Positions 14,401 to 24,334 of a stretch of 64,000 bases of DNA are shown here, piece after piece; positions within the stretch are counted from its first letter, which is position 1; each line of letters begins with the position of its first letter. The stretch is from Omphiscola glabra (lineage: Eukaryota; Mollusca; Gastropoda; Lymnaeidae), in the NCBI GenBank assembly GCA_964017045.1, contig OZ024810.1, forward strand, positions 17,727,204 through 17,791,203, read 5' to 3'. Both the position numbers and the translations under genes were made by a program. The notes beneath the pieces are model-generated. The model ran no database searches and was not told the DNA's origin. It saw nothing but the letters and a program-made list of their open reading frames with translations.

Positions 14401-17400
14401 TTCTTTGAAGAAAATATTTGTTTGTTTTTTTTTTTGCTTTTCAGAGAGATGGCAAAAGCAGAATTGATGCTTAACATTGAGTCACAAGAAAAGTTTGTAC
14501 TACCCAGTGGACAAGAGGTGGAGAGGGAAAATATCCTTTATTAAAGGAAATGCTTGTAGTGTATAAATTTTTAACTAACTGTACTCAAACAAACATATAC
14601 TATAGGTCTAATTTCAATATGATCACAAATAAAGAAAAATACAGATACACTTTATTTTTTTGATGTCAGTTGCCGACCTACCATCTGTAACGTAACTTCG
14701 TGAGTTTCAAGGATACTGATAGGATGTAATGAACTTTGAAATTGGCAGCTGAGTCAAAATTTGTTGAATGGGGTTAAGGAAAGCCTTTTAAAACTTAAAA
14801 AAATTTCGTCCTTAACCATGCGTACCAATGCTACCACCAGATCTGGCAATCTTAGATAATAGGATTGCACATATACGACATGTTCTTTCAGACTTCAATA
14901 CACGGAGGGAGGCTGGCAGGTAAACAAGATTAGTTATTACTTAAAGATATATATTGTTCCCCTACAATATGATATATATTGTTCCCCTACAATAAGATAT
15001 ATATTGTTCCCCTACAATATATCGATTTTGCTGCTTAAACTTACAGATATCTCTTTTAACACTTAAATATATCTATGTGTCATTTAAACATATCTATTGT
15101 GCCACTGTAGATTTTAAGCTAAATATAAAGTCGAACCCGCTAATCTCGACCTCGGTTAATTCGCCAACCCTATTAAGTCGACGTTTTTGAAGTGGAACCA
15201 CCAAATTCTCTCTTTGTCATAGCATTTTCTCATCGGTTATGTCGATTCTTTTATGTCGCCGAACCCTAATATCTCGAGCACAAAAGAGGGCCAAATTTGC
15301 CACTTAACGTTGGTTATCTCGATCCCCATGACCAATCGCCAGCTTTTGAAAATGTTAGTTATCGATGCCACTTCACCATCCTACCACCGTATTTTTGCGT
15401 TTGTATCGACAACCCCATCTTAGCAGTGCATTGTTGGTTGTCAAGGAAATTTGTGGCATACGAGACACATGGGTAGGGGCATTGGTAGGTGTGTCAAAGG
15501 TTATAAAAATATCACCACAACGTATCGTATTGATCGTGAAGTTATAATGTTGCTTTGTGTGTCACAGTGAACTAGCTATCTGCGGGTGGGGGAAGGTTGG
15601 TTCTGCCGAGCGAAATAATGACGTCACAGCACGGAAAGATGTGTTGGCGGACTACAGTGTGTTGTGACTATGTCATGTTACGAAGTGGCTAAAATTATAC
15701 CTCATTTGATCTTACAAACCCAACAATAATATTTTAAATCGTTTTTTAATCCCAACCTCTCAGTTCTGGTTCCCGGGTACCAATAGGTGCAGCCGTCATG
15801 TTAAATATTACCACTACAGCGATCTCTTTATGAAAACACAAAGCAATAGTATACGGGCATACGATAACTGCGAAACATTGTGGTGATATTTTTATATTTT
15901 TTCCATTCTGTATATACATTTTTATAGCATGCCGATCGCTTCATAAAACAAATAACGGCAACCCTGTTGTGTAAAAAAAAAACTCCAAAAACATGTGCAT
16001 GTACATTCTCATTTATTAACGCACATCATGTACATAAAGAAATTTCAAGCACATGTTAATTTTTTGCCGCCATATTGGTTTTTGTTTATCTCGATCCTCG
16101 GTTATCTCGACGCTGTTTTGCCAACCCCGAGGCAGTCGACATAACCGGGTTTCACTGTAAAGAATTTGTTAAATTCAGCATCAGCATTTTTTAATCAACC
16201 AAAAGACCGACACAATCCATTCTTTACATTGTTTTGCAAAGGTTTTGTTAACTTATTTTTATAAAAATGGTTTGGGGGTCAATTCAAACATTAATTTTCC
16301 CTGGCCTGATCCTTTATAGAGAATAATTACTAAAGTGTAACAAAAATAAATTGCTTGAACTGAGACAATTCCAAAATTATTTTGTTAACAGTTGATTTAC
16401 TTGTGAAATTTAATATTCCACATAAAATGTAATTTATTTTAACTTATTTTAACATTTTATTCATAGAATGTTTATGTGACATATCTTTCTCCTCAAATTT
16501 AGATCCAGACAAGAGTACAGAGAGCAGTTAGTTAAAGATCTGTGTGCTCGTTTTAACTACAATGACTTCCTCTTGTCAAAACTATTGGATCTTTTCCCAG
16601 TAGAGGTGAATATTTCCTGCTGCTTATGTACTTTTAAAAAAAAAAATGTCAAAATGAATTATCTTTGAATTAAGCAAACTCACAGCCTACTAAGTTATGA
16701 TATAGCCACTTTGCAAATTTGCTCATACATCTGCAAAAAGATTAAAATCTTTCTCTTGCATTGTTTTCACTGGATCTGTATTTTTAGGTTTAGTATAGAT
16801 TAATAGAGATTATTTTTTTTAATGGTAGAAACTGTTAGGAAGGCAATTTTGGATACCTAGTATTTACAATTCATTTTTAGAAGGAACTGGTCATTTGTGT
16901 AACCAGTCACTTCCAAACTTGGATCCAAATACTTCATACATTGTTAGTGTATACTCCATAGTATTAACTGTTAGCGTATACTCCATAATATAATTAAGAT
17001 TTTATCATTCAGTTTAGTTTTAAAGGGGCATAAAATGGAGTCTGTCAAACTCAGAAGAACTTGGTATTCATAGTCAATGAACAAATGGAATTAAAGAGAG
17101 TAAATTCTTTTCTTGTTTTTTTTTTTCGTGTGCAGATAATGGACTTTTTAGAAGCTAATGAGTATCCTCGTCCAGTCACCATTCGCACAAACACACTGAA
17201 GACCAGGCGTCGTGACTTAGGACCGGTAATCGTTCCGCAGCTTGTGATACAAAAAATATATATTAATGCTTCTTTTAATCTTTTAAAGTAGTTAATAGAA
17301 TTATTAGAGAAGTGTTTTTATGTGGGTCAAATTTTGCTCAAATGCATTGTTGGACTCTTCATTTAAGTACTATTTTTGTTTTATCTTTCTATAAGGTTTT

Positions 17401-20400
17401 AATTGACCGTGGTGTTAATGTTGAGCCTATGGCTAGATGGAGCAGTGTAGGGCTCACAGTTTTTGACACAAAGGTGCCATTGGGTAAGTACAGCAGTAAA
17501 TCATTTGTTGATAGAATGTTTGCTGCTTTAAGATACCCACACACTATAACTAACCAATACATATTTTTGGCAAACTCCATCAATGCTACCAAAGAAACTT
17601 ATTTTGTATGAAAAGGTCTTGTCTCTCCCTGGCTGTTTTCTTTGTGTCGAGTCTATAATCAATTTCATGACACTTTTAGGCGCCACACCAGAGTACTTGG
17701 CTGGACACTATATGCTGCAAGGTGGAGCCAGTTTTTTACCTGTGATGGCGCTGGCACCTCAGGAAAAGGAGAGAATCCTGGATATGTGCGCAGCCCCTGG
17801 TGGGAAGTCAAGTTACATTGGTATGTTATTCATCCATGTTTTGACACCGCTCCAGAAACACTCATTGGCTTGGATCTGTCCTTGTAAGCCTTTAAGCTAT
17901 GAAAAAGCAAGGTTTGTTCTCGCATAGAGCAAGGCAGGAGTGTAAATCTCCATATGTTAAAAGACATAATGCTGTGCATAAAAAAAGTCCATTTGGTAGT
18001 TAAAATTAAGTTTTAGGGAGGTGCTGTAAGAAATGTTACAATGCTCAACAACATAATTTTAGGATGGATTTTGATAAAATTTGGTAGAATATTTATTTTT
18101 GTTAAACCATCCTAATGTTTCACACATTCTAATGCAGCGGCTCTCAACCTGTGAGTCATGACCCACTTGGGGGTCCAATGATCCTTACACAGGGGTCACC
18201 TAAGACCATCGGAAAATAAATATTTATGAAGTAGCAATGAGATTATTTTTCGGTTAAGGGTCACCGCAACATGAGGAACTGTATTAAGGGGCTGCGGCAT
18301 TAGGAAGGTTAAGAACCACTGTTCTAATGTTTCATACATCCTAATAGTTTATACATCCTAATGGTTTATACATCCTAATGTTACATACAATATAAGTCAG
18401 TTCTGAATTATAAATAAATCTCTTTGAAGTGACTTAAATGAAGCTTTATTAAAATTTGATAATTTTTATTCTTTTTACATCAGGTATATATATATACATG
18501 TAGTGTTTGTCCTTAAAATGTATTGCAGTTATAAAGTTTCACACAAGAACTTTTTGATTTTTCTTATAAGAAATAATGCCTCACATTTATCAAACCAAGT
18601 TGTACTCCGAGATGCATCATTAATTAAGTAAAAAAAAAATATGATGTTTTTCTAACTGAAAACTTGATATTTCTATCATGATCATTCAGTACACATGAAC
18701 GTTTATATCCTCCCTTCAAATACAGCTGCCCTGATGAAAAATACAGGTTTACTGTGGGCCAATGACGCTAACAAAGACAGGTGCAAGGCCGTTGTATCCA
18801 ATCTTCACAGGATGGGTGTAATCAACAGCATTGTTACAAACTATGATGGGCGGGGTTTACCCAAGGTAAAGTTATGTAAAAGGTTTGGCACTGCAGATCA
18901 TTGCAGATAAAAGTGTATCCTATTCCTTCTCTGGGGGTTTAACAAATCCAAGAAGCAGTAAGGCACCATCTACATAATGAAAGTAACATCCTTCATTTTC
19001 CAAAAGTAGAATTAATCAAAAGCTTATAATTTCATCCCCTTTTTCATTTGCACACATCTTGATGGTAAAGTTTAAATAAATGGAGTTATACAATTCCTTT
19101 CTTTCATGTCAAGTATTTTTGTTTTGTTTTGTAAAGGTATTTCACAGTTTTGATAGAGTTTTACTGGATGCACCGTGTAGTGGAACAGGAGTTATTTCTA
19201 AGGATGAAGCTGTCAAAATAAACAAGGTAAAAAAAAGAAAAGCAACATTTGCTTCGGTGCGAGGTGTACATTTGTGTTGCGATGTCATTTTTGTCGTGTT
19301 ACAGGTTATTTTAACTGTGTAAACTGACTGAGGCAGACTGTTTAACCCATTCAATCCCGTATCGGCCAAATCCGGCCAGTACCGATTCAAACCCACTACG
19401 GCCAAATCCGGCCACTCAACCCTTTGTTTACACGTTGCTGAAAATAAAGCAGAAATATCGCTATTTAAATGTAAATCTCGCTAGAAACAAGACTAAGGGA
19501 GATTACTCTCTTTTTTAAAATATTTTTATTTATTGGGTGAGGAGTATTTATTATTTTAAAAGCAGATTTTTTATTTTAGTGTTATGATCGTTTGTAAAAA
19601 TTGACTTTTAAGAATTTACACAAGATAAGCATTGGGAAATAATGTTACACAACACATATAGCAACCATTTATGGATGCAAATCAATTTATTTCATATGAT
19701 TATACCGTTGAATAGATTTGTCTTAAATTTTTTTCAAAACCACCCTACGGTAAGGGTGGAGTTGCTCCCTTTTGGTTGGGGTTTCCAATTATAAAATTTC
19801 TGAGCGCCCTGGATTGAATGGGTTAAAACTCTGTGTGTGTGGGTAGCAAGCGGAGTTACATTTTATCAAAGACATCGGGTGGGGGGGGGTCTACTACATG
19901 TCTTATGTTTTATCCCTCCTCCCTACCTGCAGGATGAGAAAGACATTTTGAGATGCTCACACTTACAAAAGGAACTTTTGTTGGCTGCCATAGACTCGTG
20001 CAATGCCAACTCTAAAACTGGAGGCTTCATTGTGTACTCAACCTGCTCAATCTTGGTGAGTCTTAAACATATTCCCCCCTGGCTGGGTGACTTTTGGACT
20101 CAATCTTTAGGTCCGAACAAAGGGAAGTAACTTTTCATATTAACTATATTTGTAAAAAAAAAAAAAGTTAAAAATACCACAGCTGGTAAATTTCTATTAC
20201 TTTAAAAAGAAAAATAATTCAGGGCAAATACAAATGCATCCAGCATATTAGGTTTAGGAAATAAACTTACTCCCCTTGGCTGGGTGACTCATATTCCTGA
20301 AAAAAGTGAAGTAACTTTTCAAATGAGCTATAGTGGTAAAAAATAATACAGCTGGTAAATTTCAATTACACTACTACTTTTTTTTTTAAAATCAAGAATA

Positions 20401-23335
20401 AATGCATCCAGCATTGGATTAGGTTTAAGAAAAATATGACATCTACTGCCTAAAAGTAAAAACAACAAAGATCAATGTGTGCCAGGGCGCATCCTTAGTC
20501 ATAACCATAGGGAATGAATTGATAACCAACTTTAGAAACATGTTATTATTTAAGATATTCTAAATTAATCTTGTGTAACTTTTTCATATTAAAAACTGCA
20601 TTACATTAGCTGTAACATTTAATATATATATCCTTTAAAGCTATATTAGCTGTAAAATTTAATAAATATATACTTTAAAGGTACATTAGCTATAACCTTT
20701 AATAGATATACCATTTGAAGCTACATTAGCTGTAACATTTGAAAAATATAATATACTTTAAAACTTAAATTTTAACACACTGGCTGATTACTGCATCAAA
20801 GGCAGGCAAAAATATTAATAAAAGTATAAGGATTTGTTCAGGTTTACCACCCTAATGATAGATGCACCAGACAATGTAATATTATTCTGGTAATAGTGGT
20901 AATTAGCTGAAATTCTTATAAATTATAACTGCCATCTTGTCAAATAGATTTCGTATTATTATTTAAAAATCACCTAAACATATTTCACAGCATGACTGAG
21001 CATAATGTTTCTTGGCGCCGTGTATAGTATAATATAACTAAGAATATTATTAAAATATTCCCCCTAACATTGTCTCTCTTGATTCCTAGGTGGAAGAGAA
21101 TGAATGGGTAGTGGACTTTGCTCTGAAGAAGAGGAATGTGAAACTTGTCCCTTGTGGATTGGACTTTGGGAAGGAAGGTTTTATTAAGTAAGAAAGGACA
21201 AAACTTTTTCCCCCTCACAAATAAACGAGTTGATGCTCTTGCAATCTAATGATGTATTGGAGTTGCATTAAATGTTGAGATGGTGTAATGTGTGCTCTCA
21301 CAATCATTTGTCATAGAAATAACAATAACAGAGATTAGAGTAAATAGCATAAAATATCTTAAATGTTTTGCTCAGCACAGTATAAATTATCCAGTAGTAG
21401 GCTAATATAAATTTTGAACCAAAATTACAGTTTCCAGCAGTACAGATTTCATCCCAGTTTGAAGCTAAGCCGCAGGTTTTACCCCCACACGCACAACTTG
21501 GATGGATTCTTTGTGGCTAAATTGCACAAGTTTAGCAATAAAATTCCTGGGGCAGGTATGTGTAAAGTTTACCTGCTATGTTCAGTGGGTGACAGAGATG
21601 GCTTGCATGGGTGAAAATGATGGCTTACACAGGTGATGGTTTATGCTGGTGATAGGGAGGGCTTTCACGGTGCTAACTTATTTACACAGTAAGGGCTTAC
21701 GCAAATCAAGACTTTTTAAATCTGTTGCTCAACAGTGTTTATTTTGCAGTTGAATGGGGGCATTTATTGATTGTCAATGGTGTTCCACTTCAGCTAACGT
21801 TACTCTCATGTCAATGGTGTTCCACTTCAGCTAACGTTACTCTCAAGTCAATGGTGTTCCACTTCAGCTAACATTACACTCATGTCAATGGTGTCCCACT
21901 TCAGCTAACATTACACTCATGTCAATGGTGTTCCACTTCAGCTAACGTTACTCTCATTGATGTTTTTAAAATATATGTTCTGTTACGTAAGGTTGTAATC
22001 TAGAATGATTTCTCTTCAGTACCACTGGATTTGTTTTGACACCACCACCCAAAACTCCAACCCAAGGAAATTTCGCATTCTTTCATTTGGAAGATTATTT
22101 TTTTTTTTTTTGTGTGAGGGCCGCCCCCCCTGCCCCTTTCTGTTTTAGTCCAGTTTACTCAAACCTACTTAACTTGAGAAAATCTTTCTAATTAAAAAAA
22201 AAAGATACTTAAATTTTTTATGGCCGTTTAAATATTTTTCTTTAAATTTACAGAAGCAAGGGTTATTTTTTTTTTTTTTTTTAATATTAATATTTTTAAA
22301 AAAGTAGAAATATTCTATGTTCAATCCAACCTGTCAATAAGAGAAAGAGAAATGCAATGTCGCCAGTTATGTAGTCATTGGTTATCACCATATACATTTT
22401 AACAGTAGATATATATCAACAATAACAATTTAAACACCTCCCTCTTTCATCTTCCAAATATTGATTTTTTTTTTAAATTTTTCTTCATTTAGAGAGCAAG
22501 GAAGTCAACAGTGAGAGCAATGAAGCCAGCCAGGGTGAAACCAGTAAAGGTACGTTTTGTTAGATAAACTGTTATTTGGTAGCCAGGGTGAAACCAGTAA
22601 AGGTACGTTTTGTTAGATAAACTGTTATTTGGTAGCCAGGGTGAAACCAGTAAAGGTACGTTTTGTTAGATAAACTGTTATTTGGTAGCCAGGTGAAACC
22701 AAAGGTGCCCAACAAAAAAAAGTATTGCCATAATTATTTTTGTGTTACTTGTGTGGTTGAGAAATAATGTTGTCTTTCCAATACCGCTACTCCCCACACT
22801 GGCACCTCCGACCGTCGTCTTGTCTGATTGACTAGCTACATTCATGGAAGAAGAACAACCAGTTCATAAACATTATTAACGATCATGAGCTTCAAAGCAT
22901 GTTATTTGAGATGTTGTTGACCGAATACAGCCTGGACATAGAAAAGGTCAACAAGATAGGCCAAACCTCCCGTGACATGAGCATCCAGCAGGCCTCAAGC
23001 CTTGCAGCTGAAGCTAACAGTATCTCTCCGTGACGCCTCTCCTGTAGAAGCAAAACAGAGGAGGTTGTCTATCTGGTTCTAAAGCAAAATAGATTTATTA
23101 CACATGTTATTTATTACTCATGTTATTTATTCTTTGCATTTTTCTTTTTCTCAAAGGAGATAATTTGCCCAAGGAAGAGGCAACCAGCAGTGCAGCTGGG
23201 CATGTGAAACAGACAAACAGAGAGGCACCTAGCAGTGCAGCTGGGCATGTGAAACAGACAAATGGTGTTCAATTAGGACAGAAAAAACAAAACGCTCCAA
23301 AAAAGAAAACTAACTCTCAAAAAGTGAAAAAGTAA
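11324..23335 (+). CDS. NOP2: NOP2 / NOL1 (p120): 28S rRNA (cytosine-C5)-methyltransferase, 19 exons, complete
   Basis: Nucleolar SAM-dependent enzyme of the NSUN family; family members methylate a cytosine in large-subunit rRNA and support 60S ribosome assembly. Joined exons: 11324-11426, 12258-12303, 12813-12871, 13070-13119, 13249-13320, 14165-14220, 14445-14530, 14826-14919, 16503-16605, 17136-17225, 17396-17483, 17680-17820, 18726-18865, 19137-19226, 19933-20055, 21090-21187, 21431-21555, 22493-22549, 23157-23335. They total 1800 nt, i.e. 599 residues plus TAA, with phases agreeing at all 18 junctions. A basic N-terminus and an acidic stretch (about 87-110) precede the catalytic core. Visible motifs: SAM-binding [12 protein letters not shown] at 317-328, DAPCSGTG at 387-394 (motif IV Cys390), STCSI at 442-446 with nucleophile Cys444. 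A Lys-rich low-complexity tail ends the protein. The N-terminal region is much shorter than in mammals. The start is the only upstream ATG in a good context (agagATGG). Confidence 0.96.
12258..12303 (+). CDS. NOP2: NOP2 exon 2
   Basis: Flanked by ttttcag and gtatga. Encodes [15 protein letters not shown] plus a split Arg codon; charged helical segment. Confidence 0.9.
12813..12871 (+). CDS. NOP2: NOP2 exon 3
   Basis: Lys/Arg-rich segment ([19 protein letters not shown]), probable nucleolar targeting. The acceptor is caaag and the donor gtacat; phase 2 in, phase 1 out. Confidence 0.88.
13070..13119 (+). CDS. NOP2: NOP2 exon 4
   Basis: Flanked by tttttcag and gtttgt. Encodes [16 protein letters not shown] after a split Val codon; ends in phase 0. 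Confidence 0.88.
13249..13320 (+). CDS. NOP2: NOP2 exon 5 (acidic segment)
   Basis: Begins [12 protein letters not shown] and runs into an Asp/Glu/Ser-rich tract typical of the NOP2 N-terminal acidic region. Flanked by ttttcag and gttagt. Confidence 0.9.
13604..14044 (+). mobile_element. MITE-like inverted-repeat element in NOP2 intron 5
   Basis: The 21-bp ends (13604-13624 and 14024-14044) are inverted copies with about two mismatches, sharing the core GTATTTTCGA. The interior has no coding capacity. The transposon class is not recognisable and the target duplication is unclear. Confidence 0.5.
14165..14220 (+). CDS. NOP2: NOP2 exon 6
   Basis: Encodes [18 protein letters not shown] plus a split Thr codon; bounded by ccag and gtaagt. 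Confidence 0.9.
14445..14530 (+). CDS. NOP2: NOP2 exon 7 (upstream of the U12 AT-AC intron)
   Basis: Encodes [11 protein letters not shown] and the conserved [12 protein letters not shown] segment. It ends in phase 1 directly before ATATCCTTT, the U12 AT-AC donor. No usable GT donor gives a reading that continues into exon 8. Confidence 0.92.
14531..14825 (+). other. NOP2: U12-type AT-AC intron of NOP2 (the p120 AT-AC intron)
   Basis: The 295-nt intron begins ATATCCTTT, matching the U12-dependent AT-AC donor consensus. It carries a perfect branch-site motif TCCTTAAC at 14809-14816 and ends GTAC, 9-11 nt after the branch adenosines. Splicing here joins ...VERE and TMLPPDLAI with no length change against the mammalian protein. 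The human p120 (NOL1/NOP2) gene is one of the founding examples of the AT-AC intron class, so position and type appear conserved. Read-through would stop after ILY. Confidence 0.94.
14826..14919 (+). CDS. NOP2: NOP2 exon 8
   Basis: Begins after the AC of the AT-AC intron and encodes [20 protein letters not shown], then an [10 protein letters not shown] segment conserved in NOP2. Donor gtaaac, phase 2 out. Confidence 0.93.
14930..15025 (+). repeat. 24-bp minisatellite in NOP2 intron 8
   Basis: Three to four copies of a unit built on ATATATTGTTCCCCTACAAT. Confidence 0.85.
15128..16157 (+). mobile_element. pogo/Tigger-like MITE, about 1 kb, in NOP2 intron 8
   Basis: The right end, read inward on the minus strand, is CAGTGAAACCCGGTTATGTC beside TA. 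The left end AAGTCGAACCCGCTAATCTC is a diverged copy next to TA at 15126-15127. Subterminal phrases (GGTTATCTCGA, GCCAACCC) recur inside both ends. TA target choice and this terminus suit pogo/Tigger elements of the Tc1-mariner superfamily. No transposase is readable. Confidence 0.65.
16503..16605 (+). CDS. NOP2: NOP2 exon 9
   Basis: Encodes [20 protein letters not shown] and [14 protein letters not shown], the conserved RNA-binding/PUA-like lead-in of NOP2. Flanked by aatttag and gtgaat. Confidence 0.94.
17136..17225 (+). CDS. NOP2: NOP2 exon 10
   Basis: Encodes [20 protein letters not shown] and [10 protein letters not shown], nearly identical to the family signature. Flanked by tgcag and gtaatc. 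Confidence 0.95.
17396..17483 (+). CDS. NOP2: NOP2 exon 11
   Basis: Encodes [20 protein letters not shown] and TVFDTKVPL; bounded by ataag and gtaagt, phase 1 out. Confidence 0.94.
17680..17820 (+). CDS. NOP2: NOP2 exon 12 (SAM-binding motif I)
   Basis: Carries [18 protein letters not shown] and [13 protein letters not shown], the glycine-rich SAM-binding loop. Acceptor ttttag, donor gtatgt. Confidence 0.96.
18135..18321 (+). mobile_element. SPIN-like hAT MITE in NOP2 intron 12
   Basis: A 187-bp element begins CAGCGGCTCTCAACCT and ends AGGTTAAGAACCACTG (imperfect terminal inverted repeats). It is flanked on both sides by the perfect 8-bp duplication TTCTAATG (18127-18134 and 18322-18329), the hAT signature. 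Internal phrases (ACCTAAGACCATCGGAAAA, CAACATGAGGAACTGTATTA) match what I recall of the SPIN family of vertebrate hAT transposons. It has no coding capacity. Confidence 0.88.
18726..18865 (+). CDS. NOP2: NOP2 exon 13
   Basis: Encodes [19 protein letters not shown], then NLHRMGV and NYDGRGLPK, the SAM-binding motif II/III region. Bounded by tacag and gtaaag. Confidence 0.95.
19137..19226 (+). CDS. NOP2: NOP2 exon 14 (motif IV)
   Basis: Encodes [20 protein letters not shown]; Cys390 in the PC pair assists product release in NSUN enzymes. Flanked by gtaaag and gtaaaa. Confidence 0.95.
19346..19822 (+). mobile_element. piggyBac-like MITE in NOP2 intron 14
   Basis: A 477-bp segment with perfect 17-bp inverted ends TTTAACCCATTCAATCC, which include the TTAA target duplications at 19342-19345 and 19823-19826. 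TTAA duplication with CCC-starting ends is the piggyBac pattern. Near the left end the subterminal motif GGCCAAATCCGGCCA occurs twice. No transposase is present. Confidence 0.8.
19933..20055 (+). CDS. NOP2: NOP2 exon 15 (motif VI nucleophile)
   Basis: Encodes [20 protein letters not shown] and [14 protein letters not shown]. Cys444 in TCS is the expected covalent nucleophile of the m5C reaction. Flanked by ctgcag and gtgagt. Confidence 0.96.
20076..20440 (+). repeat. Diverged direct duplication in NOP2 intron 15
   Basis: Two copies (about 20,076 and 20,270 onward) share GGCTGGGTGACT, AAGTAACTTTTCA and CAGCTGGTAAATTTC. The first copy starts about 20 bp after the exon 15 donor. Confidence 0.6.
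20570..20775 (+). repeat. Degenerate 40-bp repeat in NOP2 intron 15
   Basis: Four diverged units built on ACATTAGCTGTAACATTTAA followed by an ATATA/CTTTAAAG stretch. Confidence 0.75.
21090..21187 (+). CDS. NOP2: NOP2 exon 16
   Basis: Encodes [20 protein letters not shown] and LDFGKEGFI; bounded by cctag and gtaaga, phase 2 out. Confidence 0.95.
21431..21555 (+). CDS. NOP2: NOP2 exon 17
   Basis: Encodes [20 protein letters not shown] and [19 protein letters not shown], the conserved C-terminal end of the methyltransferase fold. Bounded by ttacag and gtatgt. Confidence 0.95.
21765..21960 (+). repeat. 36-bp minisatellite in NOP2 intron 17
   Basis: Five near-identical units containing TGGTGTTCCACTTCAGCTAA followed by CGTTACTCTCATGTCAA. 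Confidence 0.9.
22493..22549 (+). CDS. NOP2: NOP2 exon 18
   Basis: Low-complexity tail exon ([18 protein letters not shown]). Its 3' end and donor gtacgt form the first unit of a 53-bp tandem triplication. Phase 1 in and out. Confidence 0.82.
22529..22690 (+). repeat. 53-bp triplication spanning the NOP2 exon 18 donor
   Basis: Three units plus a partial one begin AGCCAGGGTGAAACCAGTAA and include AGGTACGTTTTG, i.e. the last exon 18 bases, the GTACGT donor and intron sequence. Donors two and three would add an in-frame TAG (AAA GGT ACG TTT TGT TAG). Confidence 0.88.
23157..23335 (+). CDS. NOP2: NOP2 exon 19 (terminal)
   Basis: Encodes the Lys-rich tail with two copies of [11 protein letters not shown] and ends QKVKK and TAA at 23333-23335. 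The acceptor is tcaaag. Confidence 0.88.
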
Positions 23336-23350
23336 TGTAAAATAATATTA

Positions 23351-23356
23351 AATAAA
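23351..23356 (+). terminator. NOP2: NOP2 polyadenylation signal AATAAA
   Basis: AATAAA lies 16 nt after the NOP2 stop codon, implying a very short 3' UTR; TG-rich sequence follows. Confidence 0.65.
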
Positions 23357-24330
23357 TATAAATTGCTTTGATTGTATCACTGTGTTTGTAATATTGGAAG
23401 AAAAAATGGACGCAAATGACTGTTTGAAAAAAAAGGCTTGTTTAAGGTTGAAGTAGGAACAAGTAACCAATAAATAGTAATTTTTTAATTAGCAACAGTA
23501 TTGACAAATTTATTTGGAATTTTCCAAACCAACATTATTTTCATGACATCCTCAATAGTTTGAGTATTTATTTTTTAAAAGTCAAAATTTAAAACGTGAA
23601 TTATTAGCATGTCAAAATGTTAACAACACACTTGTGGACAAAACGTTTTATTTTTATAATGAATCAATACTTTGGTATTCAAAATGAAAAATAAATATCA
23701 GATACCGGGTAGCTATTTTTTTGTTTCAATCTAAAACTGTAAACAGTGGGGAAACTTGCTGTGTTAATCTTGTCAGGACGGTGATTTGAGCAGGCATTAT
23801 TTGTTAAGATCCTATGTTTGGTATTTGTTTCGAACACCACCACCCCCCCAACCTCCTATGCACTTGAGTGCCAAATCTCATAATCTGACCATACCCCCCT
23901 CATCCTCTAATATAAATAATCAACTGGTCCCAAGAGAAGGAATGGGTGTCTCTAACAAAAAGATTTTCTTATTGAGTTCTAACAGTTGTGTGTGTAAAGT
24001 CATTCTATAAATAATCCGTCTTTAAAAATTCAGTTTGCATAAGTAAAAAAAACCAAAGCCCAAGATTTTTGTCTTAAAATAATTCATTCATTGATGGTAC
24101 TACATGTTAATCAATATTTTCATAGCCTCTAATCCGCTGCCTACCCAGAATCCACTTCAACTAAATCTCAATATGTACTAATGTACATCTCCTGTCTTGA
24201 CAAAGTTGGCAGTCACGGCCTTCTAGGGTATTAAAAATTCACAAGGGATTAGTTTACTTTCTTAAAAAGTGTAAAATATATTTCTATTGGTCGTGAGTGT
24301 ATAATATGAAAAGTGTTAAATATATTTCTG
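23357..24330. other. Gap between convergent NOP2 and Ig-like gene 3' ends
   Basis: AT-rich, no open frame that looks coding. It should contain the minus-strand 3' UTR end of the Ig-like gene, but no polyadenylation signal can be assigned with confidence. Confidence 0.5.
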
Positions 24331-24334
24331 TGTA

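Noticed and set aside
14308..14544. 78-codon ORF ending [11 protein letters not shown]
   Set aside because: It is NOP2 exon 7 read into the AT-AC intron, not an independent gene.
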